A DNA stretch of 64,000 bases from Ustulina deusta (taxonomy: Eukaryota > Ascomycota > Sordariomycetes > Xylariales > Xylariaceae), in NCBI GenBank assembly GCA_023159155.1, contig JAJNNX010000060.1, positions 248,001-312,000 on the forward strand, given 5' to 3'. The number at the start of each line of letters is the position of its first letter. Position 1 is the stretch's first letter. Of this stretch, positions 1 to 12,100 are shown piece by piece. The translations under genes and the position numbers were made by a program. The notes under the pieces were generated by a model that was not told the origin of the DNA, made no database searches, and saw only the letters and a program-made list of their open reading frames with translations.

Positions 1-1285
1 TGAAATGAACTATCTACGAAATTTTTTTTCTTTCTTTTTGGACTATCAGCGCTGCGAGTAGTTTATTGCATCGCTTCGAACTCACTCGGATAGGTGGAAA
101 GCGTACATCAGTTGATGCTCAGGTCAAGGTCTAATATGCATCCGTCCGTATTGGCCTACCATATCCTCGGGTCCGCGACAATGACGGAAGACTCAGGTTA
201 GGTCGAGCTGGCTTGTACAAGTAGGTATGTGATATGATCAGCCGTGAGCTTTAGACAGTTAACAGCAGCGCCAGCATCTTGTATTACCTACCTACCTCGT
301 CAAGTGGGTAATTTAATTAGTTTCGTTCCCCCCTCTCTTGCGGCTTTTTTCTCGAATTACACAAAGGTTCTCCTTTTTTTTTGGGTTTGTGTGTTTGTTT
401 GACGGGTTGGCGCGCATAGATCTCGGAACTACATGCGGTGTTACGGGTTCGTTGCATTTCGAAAACTCTGTGCTTCTGTTGCCATCGATCTGGGTCTACG
501 GTTACATTGCATGGACATGATTAATGCGAGCAGGCTTCCTTGGGATAATCTAAGTGAAGGTAACGTCAGGTTCATGTTTCAGCCGTGATTGTTCTTCTCA
601 TGGCCGTTGTTCTTTTCGGCGTCTAGGGGAATTCGTTGGACTTATGTCCTGCAGAATGGAGTAGTACGCACTTGAGCGCTCTCGGCTTGTGGCATTGCCT
701 GTTTGGTCCATCGGGGAATAATGATGTAGTACTCTATGTACTGTCGGTTGATAATTCTTGGCCTTTGGATGCTACTTAGTCTCTTGAGGACTCGGAATAC
801 TTCGCCTCAATATAATACATTGACACAAAAGGTGACAGGGGTTAGGTAAGGTAGTCAGTAACTGCTGTTCAACACGTAATCTGCGCTTCAAAGCTTAGCC
901 ATCAGGAAATAAAAGATTGATTATTGTAAATGTAAGTCAATTCGTAAGCAGATGGCGCAAACTCTCCATCAAGCCGAATAGGCTAATTGCCAGTATTGGC
1001 AAGGAATACACATTTACAATCCCCTAAAATGACTTGGAAGTCTTTAATAGTCCAATTAGACTATGCTGATTCAGGTCTCTCGGGCTACCTTAATGGAGGC
1101 ACAGGAATTGAGATATTAATATTTTTCCTCTTGACACAACTTATTATCATATTCGAAGAGCCCATCCGTGTCAAGGTTAGGAACATTACGTTACATTAAT
1201 TATTCGTAAGAACTCTCTATAGGATACACGGCAGCTTTGTACAGTGGTAACTGTCCTTGAGCTTGCCTTTTCCTCATAATGCCGC
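1..1285. other. intergenic, no gene seen
   Basis: No reading frame here has family motifs, a sensible splice structure or a recognisable product. The stretch holds pyrimidine-rich runs near 25-45 and 330-385 and short TACCTACC motifs near 283-297. It includes the 3' flank of the CFEM gene, which is transcribed leftward into it. Confidence 0.6.
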
Positions 1286-2024
1286 TTAGAAAGCGGCTAA
1301 AGCACCTAGGACCATCATGGCAAAGCCGCCGACGGAGCCGGCAACAGCAGCACCAGCGGTGGGGAGAACGGAGGTGACCGAGGTCGTTGCGGTGACGCTA
1401 CCGCCGCCGTGAGTGGGAGCTAGGGTAGTTCCAGGGTGCGAGCTTTCGGAAGTGACGGGTACTGAGGCGCTGCTGCTGGTGGGCGCCTCAGTGGGAGATC
1501 CAGTAGGCTCAGAAGTGGGCACGACGGTAGGCTCTGAAGTATGCTCGGAAGTAGGCTCTGAAGTAGGCTCAGACGTAGGCTCTGAAGTAGGCCCGGATGT
1601 GGGCTCAGAGGTGGGCTCAGAGGTGGGCTCAGAGGTGGGCTCAGAGGTGGGCTCAGAGGTGGGCTCAGAGGTGGGCTCAGAGGTCGCGCCGCCTCCGTTG
1701 TTGACAGCCTGACAGAAGCTCTGGACAGCGGGGAGGACCTGGTTCACAGTAGCTTCGGCACCGCAAGCGCTCAGGACGCAATTGGTGGCGGTGGCAGTCA
1801 GAGCATTGACGTTGCTACCTGGCGAAGTGTTAGCGTTGAGACTGAGCCTAGCCACGATGAATGCAGGTCGACTTACAGATGCACTTGTAGTCATCAGCGG
1901 AGCAGGTGGTATCTTTGGTTCGAGCATCATCGATGCAAGGGATAGCGCACTGGGGAAGGTCGGAGAGGGACTGGGCGGAAACAGCGGCAGCGGCAAAAGC
2001 CAGAGCAGCAACGGCGTACTTCAT
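1286..2024 (-). CDS. CFEM-domain GPI-anchored cell-wall protein with SEPT repeats
   Basis: Two exons on the minus strand, 2024-1877 and 1818-1286, with a 58-nt intron (GTAAG donor, CTAAC branch, CAG acceptor), give 226 aa. Residues 1-17 form an Ala-rich signal peptide. A CFEM domain follows with the eight expected cysteines at 26, 30, 41, 48, 50, 63, 68 and 85; the intron splits the Cys50 codon, which confirms the junction. Asp44/45 lies where CFEM proteins carry the heme-ligating Asp. Residues of about 93-160 are a tandem tetrapeptide array, mostly T-S-E-P with a few G, H and V variants. The C-terminus is a short hydrophobic tail after small residues, as in a GPI-attachment signal. CFEM proteins act at the wall or plasma membrane in heme-iron uptake or as effectors; which role applies here cannot be told from sequence. 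Confidence 0.9.
1500..1685 (-). repeat. 12-bp tandem coding repeat (SEPT array)
   Basis: About 15 copies of a 12-bp unit read T-S-E-P on the coding minus strand. The block nearest the CFEM domain (about 1609-1685) is nearly uniform. Copies further on carry third-base and occasional residue changes, so the array looks recently expanded at one end. The opposite strand is also open across it, as a by-product of the unit. Confidence 0.85.
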
Positions 2025-5000
2025 GTTGGCGGTTTGGTAATTCGATAACTTGGAAACAGGTTGTCGTTATTGATGCAGGAAGGCTCCGTGAACGAATGTA
2101 CGGAAAAGTTGGATAGGCGAAGAAGCGAGTGTAGTTGAAGGCGGACACACAAAGAGAACGCAAGCAACAAAGCCGGCCCTTCGCCTCTTTTATGAACAAA
2201 GACTCAGCTCCGTCATCCCCCTTTCCTTTGCCGTTCTCGTGTTTGCACGGCACGTGCCTTGACGTCGCAACGTTGATCGACAAGTGCCAGAAGCCAATTG
2301 GGACGATCCAGGTAGGTGCTGCCTCGAGGAGGTACAATCTAACACGCCACTTGGTAAACTCGGAACAAGACGCCACCACCCGATTCCTTCCCAAGCGGGC
2401 CATGGCTCCGATGAACCAGGGTGTGGTCTGGTGTAGATATTTCTCCCTTGTGATGAATCTCGATCTTTGTGATGCTACCTTACGTAAGAATAACCAGGGG
2501 TTGAAATTGGCATACCATATGGCAAATTCTCGCCCTATTTTGCGTGTGCGAATTATGACAACATGAACAGCGAATCTAGTAACAGTATAATTACATTTCC
2601 AACGAGTGTCTTGTTGCGATGCTTTTTATTATGACGCTCGAGGTTTGACGTATCGCGGCTCACTTTGGGCGAGTAGTACATTGGACAAGGTGCTCTAAAA
2701 GACTCAGCCTCAACCAATTGGTGTGCAGTCGGCGTAATGCGAGTACACAAAGCCCAAACAAGATTCTTAGGTTGCTAGTAGGTAGCTGAGAAATAGGCGG
2801 AGCCCACATACGATACTACATACGTCAACCCAGGAAAGGATATGGTAGTATCAGGCGTATCTTGCATGAAATCAATGGCTAGCTGGTCCAGTCCTATCGA
2901 TTAGGTACTTCTTTGCTAACTTGTATTCGAGAACTACCTATCTAACACTTTTCTCTCAGGGTAGGTAGGTAGAAGAGGACGGGTGCATCGTCATCTTAGT
3001 CTCTTGGCGGCTTCATTGGAGTCTGGGGCCCCGGACTTTAGTACGGACAGACAACGGAATCTGGGACATGTGCATGGATTGCAAGGAATACCCCTGAGCA
3101 CATCTCGCTCATGTTAGGGGTTAGACTCTTATGTCTAGAATGACATTTTGGATCTTCATGATGAATGAAGAGAAGGTATTTAAGCTTCGATGTAGCCCTC
3201 TTAGGTAAGCTTTGCGCTGTAGTTGCTTGACACCCAACAAAAGCTAAGAAGGCTGGATACTTGCCGTACCGAGACATGAACGAAGATGCCAAGATGATCT
3301 GACCCCTCTGAGATCTGGTTTCACCAGGAATGCTCCATATACACTGCCGAGGCCCGAACCAGCAACTGTTGGCTATGATCAAAATGCTTGTGATTCTACC
3401 ATACTGTACAATACGATACGATATAGCTTATGTAGCCCTTAGCAGCCTATTGAGACGGTGAAAGGGGCGATTAGGTATCTTTGATCACCAGTACTGTACA
3501 CCGAATGTTTAAAGATAATTAATTCATTTATTGTTGGAATGGACTGGAAGCGAATTCAATATTGCTTATTGGAATTCAATCTCAGTTCAAAATCCTAAAA
3601 TTATCTTTAGTTATAATTCTTTATTTTATTCTTTCTATTTTTAGATATATATTTTACCTGATATTACTTAATATTTCTTTTCAGCAGAGAATTGTAAAAC
3701 TTATTTGGAAATACGAGCCTTGAGCGCAGTATACATAAGTACTCTGGAATGCAACATGATGTTGTAATTGTAACCCTCTATCGCTATCCTTGAATCCTTA
3801 CAGTACAGTACCGGTACTCAGGTGGTGGCAAAGAAAGGAGGGGCTAATGTAGCCGCGATTGATTTCCCCCCCTCCCTTCTCGGTACCTGTTTTCTTGATC
3901 ATCTGGGCTGGGCTGTGCATGCATCCGTGGAGATTACTCGCATGCAACCAATCATTTACTATGTATGCATAATTCTCCCCTTCGATGCTACTATAAAACA
4001 CTCACTCGGTGCCCAACGGACTAGACAGAGGATCCATGTACTGTCTATCTTTGTTTCATATTGGGTTGCATGTGATTGCCCTCTAAAGAGATTCGTATGA
4101 AAGGGGTTTTCCCATTATTCTGGATAATTACAACATTGTATGGGCAGTTATGGGGTACAACACACTACATCTCGTTTGCCCAAGACATTGTGAAGCAACA
4201 GTTACCATTCAAGACATAAAAATCATATCACGTTTGGCTGAAATCGTGTCCCCAAACAAACGAAACACTCTCCACTCTGTTTCAAAGCGGGCGATGTTTC
4301 TAACTTGTGGGCTAGAACAGCATTGGGTATATGGAATGCCAGGAGCGGAGCGCTTTTCAAACTGGGAATCTGCGATTACTTGAACAGGAGCATTAGGAGA
4401 TAAAAGGTTTCATCCGGGACCTGTTTTTGAAAGTGATAATTAGTTCAAAAACGAGGACACCAGAATTAGACCAAGGCAGAGGGTCTCGGGATTTGCCGTC
4501 GAGTAGAAATCTTTTGTGCTTTTCCGAGCTATGTAAATTTGTGACCAACAGCTATCTCGAGGGTTGGGAACCGGTGTGTTTTGGCTTAACAACGCTTTTT
4601 ATGTCTTACATTTACGCAATTACGAGCCAGAAATTCATGATCAGGGTGATTGCTTCAGTTGTGTGACCGGTATTCTCTATACTGGGGAGAAACATTAGAC
4701 AACTTTAATTGACCGTACAACTAACCAAGCCCTTCACCATTATATTTACCTCAATATTGGTAAAATGAGCTAACTCGCGAAATCCAATACACTGCCGGGA
4801 ACTGAATTCAACTTGCGAGATAGCTCACTCAGTTAGTAGACCTTGCTTGGCCCTGTCATAACTTTATCCCTCCATTTTAATATGCTAGCTGGCACCACTT
4901 GTCGCTAGAAAGAGTGTATAAAAACGGTTACTCATAAGAAAACCACTTACTGATAGAGGTCTATACCCCTTATCTTATTGCTACAGTCCTGTGTAATCAA

Positions 5001-6182
5001 ACATGCTTTTATGTGTTACGAGTCCTAAAATAGACTGGAATTTTATGAAAGCAGGTAACATACTTATTATGCTACGTCAGCCTTCACACTCCAGGTTCAT
5101 ATACCGCCAACCGTCGCTTTTGATGAAATGCTGCTCAAATAACTCAGAAGGATATGGATGCAGTGGAAATTTTTGGCCTTTCTTCTGCGACGATGATTCT
5201 ATATCTGAATATGGCTCCTGAAGGACCATAAATGGTTGTAACTAAGCACTCTTGATTCCACATGCTGTAACGGGAGTCGAGGCGCCTAGACCGTAGGAAC
5301 TAGCCAACACTATGGAATTTCTTGCAATCTTGCTCTGTGGAGGAATATGCCCTCTAGATAGGTGGTGTGGCCCCTAGCCAATAAATGATTACTCTCGCCC
5401 TCGGGCATAAGGGGGAAGCTATGTATCATTCATCCATAATAACCGACTTTATCTGGTGACTCTAACGAGATCATGAACATCCTACTTGAAATAAGGGCCA
5501 AGGTTAACTCACAGGGAGGAGAGTACAGCAACGCACTACAGGCGTCTTGCATGATCAAAATTGTCTAAATACTGCTCAAGAAGGTACAGTCAACATTTAA
5601 TGTTTAGGTGAGGTTTATCTAGGACCAGGAATTAGACATATCTGTAACCACACATACGGGGAAGTGGAGTATCGTTTTCTTCTTAAGTCGTTCGAGACTC
5701 AATTATATTCGGTTCAAACGTGTTGGGAAGACAGAAAGAACATCGCTGTAGGCAGTTCCTCGAATACGTGCTTCATTTAGTAATTCTTTACAGAATCCCT
5801 CTTTTTTCTTTGCAAATCCACACATGTAAAACACCCCAATTCATGTCGAGCGGCATCGGCAGGCGAGACATACAGATTAAACGATGACGGTTTGCCTCAT
5901 GCCGCTGAGCTCGAACACGATAACAATCCTGTAATTATACAAACATTGAAGGGTTGATGGAGGTTTGGAATCCAATATTGGAGTCCCCTATACCAATTGG
6001 GGCCTATAGGCCAGGGCTTTTTACCTAACTATGACTCTATTTAATGGATTACATAATCATATGGCCTCCGTTAGCAATTACTTAGCTATATAGACCCCGC
6101 TCCCGCATTCTCTCTCTCGAGCTTGCATCTTGCTTACAGGTTTGGGCGTGGTACATACAGCACTTAAACGACTGGGCACAAG
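2025..6182. other. gene-poor intergenic region
   Basis: About 4.2 kb between the CFEM gene and the methyltransferase. Several 60-140 codon frames exist on both strands, but none shows a domain, signal peptide or plausible splice partner. A short AT-rich patch lies at about 3500-3720. The left end is the promoter and 5' UTR of the CFEM gene. Nothing else could be supported. Confidence 0.5.
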
Positions 6183-7052
6183 ATGAACGATTCTCGAAAG
6201 ACAGCTGAGCAGGTTGCAACTGCAGCAAAACAAAATGCAGCATTTTATCTGACCGAAATCCCCCCTGAAATCGAACCAGTGCGCCGCCTGCTGGAACACA
6301 GCGGCATCGCGCCTGAGGATGTCGATGTGCACATACGTGAAATAGTGAGTTGCCTCCTACACTCAGTATACAAGTGAACGAATATTTATACACGGCTAAT
6401 GGAGTAGCGGGACAAAGCCTGGAACGTTTTCCCATATGGTGCTATCGGATCCTTTAGGTTCCTCGATATAAATCCTACTCTCCAAGATCTATTATTCCAG
6501 ACCGTTGTCAAGCGCCTCAAGGCTCCGGGATCTACCGAGGCGTTCCTTGACGTGGGCTGCTGTCTCGGCCACGTTGTCCGCCAGCTCATCGCCGAAGGGG
6601 TTCCAAGTGAGCGGCTCTACGGGATAGATCTGCAGGATCGCTTCCTCGACTTCGGGTACGACCTTTTCCGCGACCGAGACAGTACTAGGGCTACTTTTGT
6701 GTCCGGTGACATGCTGCGGGAGGAAGACCCGAGGCTTGAGGAATTGATGGGCAAAGTTGATATCATTTACGCCTCAGCCTTCTTCCATCTGTTCGAGCGT
6801 GAAGACCAGATAAAGGCTGCAAAACGGATGGTCGGGTTCTTAAAGCCCGGTAACAAGAACGCGATAATTTTTGGCCATAATGGAGGGCCTAAAATTTCGG
6901 CATGGGAGAAGTACGTACTCGATGAAGAATCCTGGCGGCATATGTGGGATGAGGTTGGCGAGGCAACAGGGACGTCTTGGAGAACTGAAATGAATGTGGA
7001 AAGCAGTGACGAATGGATTGAGGTCAGATTTGCGGTACATAAGGTCGTGTAA
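6183..7052 (+). CDS. AusD-type SAM-dependent methyltransferase
   Basis: Exons 6183-6344 and 6408-7052, with a 63-nt intron (GTGAGT donor, TAG acceptor, phase 0), give 268 aa. The order of motifs follows the fungal AusD/Trt5-like methyltransferases of natural-product clusters. An N-terminal helix pair ends in H-I-R-E-I-R-D-K-A-W, then a F-P-Y-G-A-I-G-S-F-R-F-L-D block, then the SAM-binding loop L-D-V-G-C-C-L-G at residues 101-108. The motif Y-G-I-D-L-Q-D lies downstream, followed by an acidic S-G-D-M-L motif. Family members O-methylate carboxyl or hydroxyl groups of small molecules; the substrate here is unknown. The gene appears intact, but its stop codon lies 6 bases before the target duplication of the transposon at 7061, so its 3' UTR and poly(A) region are disrupted. 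Membership in the cluster to the right is possible but unproven. Confidence 0.85.
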
Positions 7053-7060
7053 TAGTCTTA

Positions 7061-7103
7061 AGCTAACACCCCCCCTTGCGAACCACCCTATCGCGACCCA
7101 GCT
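7061..7103 (+). repeat. left terminal inverted repeat of DNA transposon
   Basis: C-rich 43-bp terminus beginning with AGCTAACACC and preceded by the TA duplication at 7059-7060. Compared with the right end it has C-to-T changes (at least one CA to TA), the RIP signature. Confidence 0.85.
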
Positions 7104-8102
7104 AAAAACGCGCTACTGACCCCAACTACCTTAATTAAAAATTGTTAAATAATGCGACTGCGTTTAGTTCTTATGTTCTTTTTTTATTTTTATTTTTTTT
7201 TAGAATTAACTCCTTTTTATTATAATGCTTTTATATAGCAACTAATAGCGTGCGGTAGCTATAGTTTGTACTATTTAACTTAGTACTTTATAAAAATAAG
7301 CAGCTATTTAATAAAGTATTAATTAGTTATATATATATTGCTATTTTAATAATATTTTAACTAAAAAATAGTTATATTAATACTTTTAGATTTTATTTAT
7401 ATATTTTAAAACTAAACTAGCTAATTGGGCTATAGGTTAGGCTAAGCTAAGCTTTATATTTTTAATAATTAAATTTAAATATATAGCTAAACGTATATTA
7501 TTAGTTTTTAAAAACTTTAAAATATTTAAAAAATTATAATATATATGTTTTTTTTTTTATAATTTTAAACTAAAAACTGCTAAATTAATATTTATTAGCT
7601 ATTTATATATTAATAAAGCAACTATAGCTAATATTAAGCTATTTTTTAAATATTTTAAAGCTTTTAAACTAGTAAATATATTTTTAAAACAATTTTTTAA
7701 TATTAATAAAATAAGTATTAGCTAAAATATAAAAAAAAGTTATTAAGTTATTTATAAAACTTTAATATATATAGTTTTAAAAAAAAACATTAAAAAAAGC
7801 AAATAAATAATATTTTTTAAATATATTAGTAGTAAAAATATTGCTTTATTACTACTACTTATTTTTAAAAAAGTTAATATTTAGAATTAATAATTTTTAA
7901 ACATAAATTATAGTTTATTTAAAGATTAGTAGTTTAAAACTTTGCTTAATAAATAAACCTATATTTTTATTTTATTTATTTAAAGCTATTTTAGCAATAT
8001 ATAAATTATACTAATATATAATAGCTATAACTTATATATAAATAATAATTTTTTATAGCTTTATTTTTTAAATAAAATATAGTTTATTTTTTATAAATTA
8101 TA

Positions 8103-8107
8103 TTATA
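8103..8107. repeat. LTR retrotransposon target-site duplication, left copy
   Basis: The pentamer TTATA lies directly before the TG that opens the left LTR. The same pentamer follows the CA that closes the right LTR at 15540-15544. Confidence 0.75.
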
Positions 8108-8394
8108 TGTTAAATAGGCTGTATACAATATTGTATATAAAAGCAAATAAACATGCATTAATAGAATATACTATATTATACTATATCTAAATCTTGTACC
8201 GAAAAAGAAAAAAAAAAAAATGCTTCGTATAAAACAGAATTCCTTTTAAAAAAAGAATTCTGCTAGCGTACAAGCTAAAACAATAAAAAAAAATAAAGTT
8301 TTTATAGCCAATAGTCTCTATATAAAAACATCTGTTCACTTACGTAATGCGCGGGTGTACGATATAGTTGTAACTAATACTAGTTATTTTAACA
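8108..8394 (-). repeat. left LTR (287 bp)
   Basis: Begins TGTTAAATAG and ends TTTTAACA, with short TG...CA inverted termini. It aligns along its full length with 15253-15539, and all differences I checked are transitions (C/T or G/A), as expected if RIP hit the two copies independently. Confidence 0.85.
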
Positions 8395-8809
8395 CTAGCT
8401 ATTTTTTCTTTTGGTTACAACCGCTTGTTATATAAAAAAAAAAAAAAAGTAATTATATATTATATAACTAACTAAAATATATATGCAATACTTTATCTAA
8501 TAAATATATTAATTAGATCGGCAATTTAGCCTTGCGTATAATAGCTAAGTTACTTAGTTGTTTGTTCCAAATATAATTACAAAAAGTAAAATTATAAAGC
8601 TAATATCCTAGCTATACAATTAGCTAAAAATATAAGCTAGGGGTTACTTAGTAGCTATCTAGGTCAAAGCTAAACTAAGTGCCTCTAATCCGTGCGCTAG
8701 CAAAGTTTATAATTAGCTAGCTTGTCTAGTTAGTAGGTTTTATATAAGCAATTATTAATTAAAACCTTTAGTGTAATGCATATATAGCCAAATTAATAAA
8801 TATTTTTTA

Positions 8810-8935
8810 TACGGAAAAAACACAAAAATAAGCAAGTATATATTACTTCGTACAAAAAAAACATAAAAATAGTAAGCAAATATATGTTGTTTCGTACAAA
8901 AAAAACGCAAAAGTAGGCAAGTACGTATTAGCTTA
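8810..8935. repeat. three tandem copies of a ~43-bp unit inside the LTR element
   Basis: Units at about 8810-8848, 8849-8892 and 8893-8935 each carry a CGTACAAAAAAAAC-like core, a short A-rich spacer and a GCAAGTA-like core. They lie about 400 bp inside the left LTR, which on the inferred minus orientation is the 3' non-coding part of the element. Confidence 0.65.
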
Positions 8936-9035
8936 TGTATAAAAAAGCCCAAGTATAAAAAGTACTTAAGTTTTTTGTTATCCTCCGTCCCTTATTGCTT
9001 TTATAATCTACTGCTTTATACGTTAGTCTATCCTT

Positions 9036-9110
9036 ATATATATATATATATATATATACCTGCACCTATATACATACGCACATACATACATACATATACA
9101 CACACTTATA
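9036..9110. repeat. TA and ACATACAT microsatellites
   Basis: A run of about eleven TA dinucleotides is followed by ACATACAT and ACAC tracts, inside the RIP-mutated LTR element. Confidence 0.8.
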
Positions 9111-12100
9111 TAATAGACGCTATCTAGCTGTTTAGCAACAGCAGTTACGTACCTACTATTATTAGATAGGAGCCCAGATATAACATTGTACTACTACTAA
9201 CAAACAATCCAAACAATCGTTACCTCTTTGCTACATTATATATTAACATAAATATTTATTTTTACTTTATATAATATATTTATATATATTATTAATATAT
9301 TAGCTTTTTATACATAAGCTAATAAAGCCTAAATTACTGCTCTACCTTTAATTAATATTTAGATTTAAATATTATTAATTAAGCTACTTACGCTTATAAT
9401 TATACAAATCCTTTATTACAAGGGTTACTTTTGTACAGTCCTTATCTAGTCGCGTAGTACTACTATTACTGCTTGCACACAAAATGCCTATACAGCCTGC
9501 AATAGCTTCCCGTTTTATAGCTATCGCTAGATTGTTAGATTCTAGCGTAACATTTATGCTACGTACGTATAGCAATCATATAATACTTAATACAGTTATT
9601 ATATATAAAAAAAAAAAAGTTTTATAAAAAAAAAAAAGAAAGTTCTTAGTTATATAATAAAAAAATAAATATTCAGAAAAAAATAAAGTAAAATTTATAT
9701 TATTTTTATTTAAAATCAATATATTATATATTACCTTTACTATTTTAACTCTTTTTTTTTTTATAAATATTATACTTATATAATAACTTTTTATATTTGT
9801 TTAATAAATGTTTTAATTTATACGGTTAGTTTGTTTATTAAAACAAAAGTTTTTAATACTTAGTTCAACGTTTGTTTTATAAACATATTAGCTAGGTTGT
9901 TTTTCCTATTAATCTATTATATTTTAAAGATTTTTTTCTTTTTATACAACTTATAAAAAGATATAATATTAATTATTAACTACTTTTTTTATATTATACC
10001 TAGTTTTACTAAACAATTATATAATAATTTTAAATCTGAACATAAAACAGCTAGAATTAGAAATAATCCTAGCAAAGCTATAATTTTTTAAAATATTATA
10101 TAAAAAGCAATAATACTATCAAATCTATTAACTATGCTATATAACTCATTTATAAATATGCTTCTAGTTATTTATTTATATTTACTCAAGTTCTAATATA
10201 TAATATTGCCTTTAATTTTAAAGCTTAAATTTTCTTTTATACAGCGCTTCATACCTAATATAATAATAAATCTAAGCTAAAAAGTTATATCTATATTATT
10301 TATAAATAATCTATCTATAAAAATAAATAGTTTTATATAATATAAATCAAGTAGTACAAATATTAAACTATAGTTATAATTATTTATTTACTATTAAATC
10401 CTTTTGTTTAAATTTTTAACGTTATATAGTATAAGGTCTATTATTTAGGCAATAATACATAAGTTATACGCTGCCTCTAGCTAGCAGATACTACTAATAT
10501 ATGCCCTTTTTATTTATTGCAAAATATATTACTAAATAAAATCAGCTATATAAAAATTAACCAGGTCTAATTAGTTTATTTAGCCTTTCTAAATCAAAAT
10601 AATCTTTTTTTTAAATAACAATATAATTTGTTTACTATTAAACTTTACAAAATAATCTTACTAAAGTGTTTTTTTTAGCTTTGCATAAAACTTAGCTTAT
10701 TAAAATTTATGTTTTTTTTTTTCTAAAAAGCCTAAAGTTATAAAGCTAAACATATTATTTATTTATAAGCTAGTAATACTAAAGTTATATAACAAATTTT
10801 CTATAAACAAAAAACATAAATTATACATAAAAATAGTCATCCCTAGTTTCTTATAGTAGTACTAGTAATATATTTTAAACTAGTATAGCTCTAATTCTAT
10901 AAGTTTATATAGTAGTTATATAATCTAAAGAATTATTTTATTAAAATATTTTAATTTTAGTTCGGATAGTAGTTATACAATAATTTTTCTAGCTAGTTTA
11001 TCCTTTAATTGTATATATGCTTATATAATATTTTAAAGCTTGCTTAAAATATTAAAGTTATAAATTAAAAAAAGGCCTAGTATAAAAAATAGTTGTTAGT
11101 TTATCTATTAGATTATAAGTAACTAAATAAAAATTATTTTTTTGTTTTTATTATTATAGTTTTATATAATAAGTCAGGACTTTTTATATAGCTTAGTTAT
11201 TTTTTTTTTTAATCTTTTATATAAGCTAGAACTTAAAAATCTAAGTATTATTATGTTTAGCCGGGTTATATTTTACGAACTAAAATACGCTTCGTACAAC
11301 AAAGTTATTAATTTCTATAGCGTCCAATTCTTTAAATAGTCTGCTAGGTATATTAATTATGCTGTTTTCGCGTAATTTAATAGCTAAAGCATAGTTCTGT
11401 TCTTTTTTAAAAGTTAGGAATAGCTAGCTAATTTATTATATAAAAGTTATAAAAAATTATATAGCTTTTTAAGAACATTCTTGTTTTTTTTATATATTAA
11501 GCTTTTAAAAAGGTTATATATTTTTTGTTTCTTTATTCTAATTGTCCAAAAGTATTTCTTTGGTTATATAGTAGTAAAGCTTAATTTAAGTCTATCTAAA
11601 CCATATTAAGCTATTTATTAAATTAATAATTATATCTAACTTTTTAATAGATTTTATTTTATATAGTCCATTTTAGCCTTCTTTTTCTTGCTATATTAGA
11701 ACTTTGCTTTAGAAAAAAAGCAATAATATATTATATAAAACTGGTCTGTTATACTAGTTAATTATACAGTTAATTTCAACTTTTGTTTTTTTTTCGCGTA
11801 ACATTTTTATAGATTTTTTTATAATTTTTGCTCTTTATATAATATTAAGCAAGAGGGGTAAGTTCTAGTTAACTTTAAGGTATGCTTTAAAAACTAGGAA
11901 AGTTAGTATAAAGCTATTTGGTTTAGTAGTATTATTTAGAGCTTTAATTACTATTTATAAAATTAATTTATTTTTTATATAATAACTAATTTTAGCTTTT
12001 AATATGTTATACATATAGCAAAATAGGCTATATACTCTTTTGATCTTGCCTATTATCTAGTATGCTTTAATAGGCATTATATAATATTAAAAGCTTATAA

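Noticed and set aside
1413..1712. Open frame antisense to the CFEM gene with G-S-E-V repeats
   Set aside because: It is the shadow of the 12-bp SEPT repeat unit, which lacks stops on both strands. No independent start, domain or splice signal.
2135..2566. 143-codon plus-strand frame
   Set aside because: It covers the promoter of the CFEM gene, has no motif and shows low-complexity runs; probably chance.
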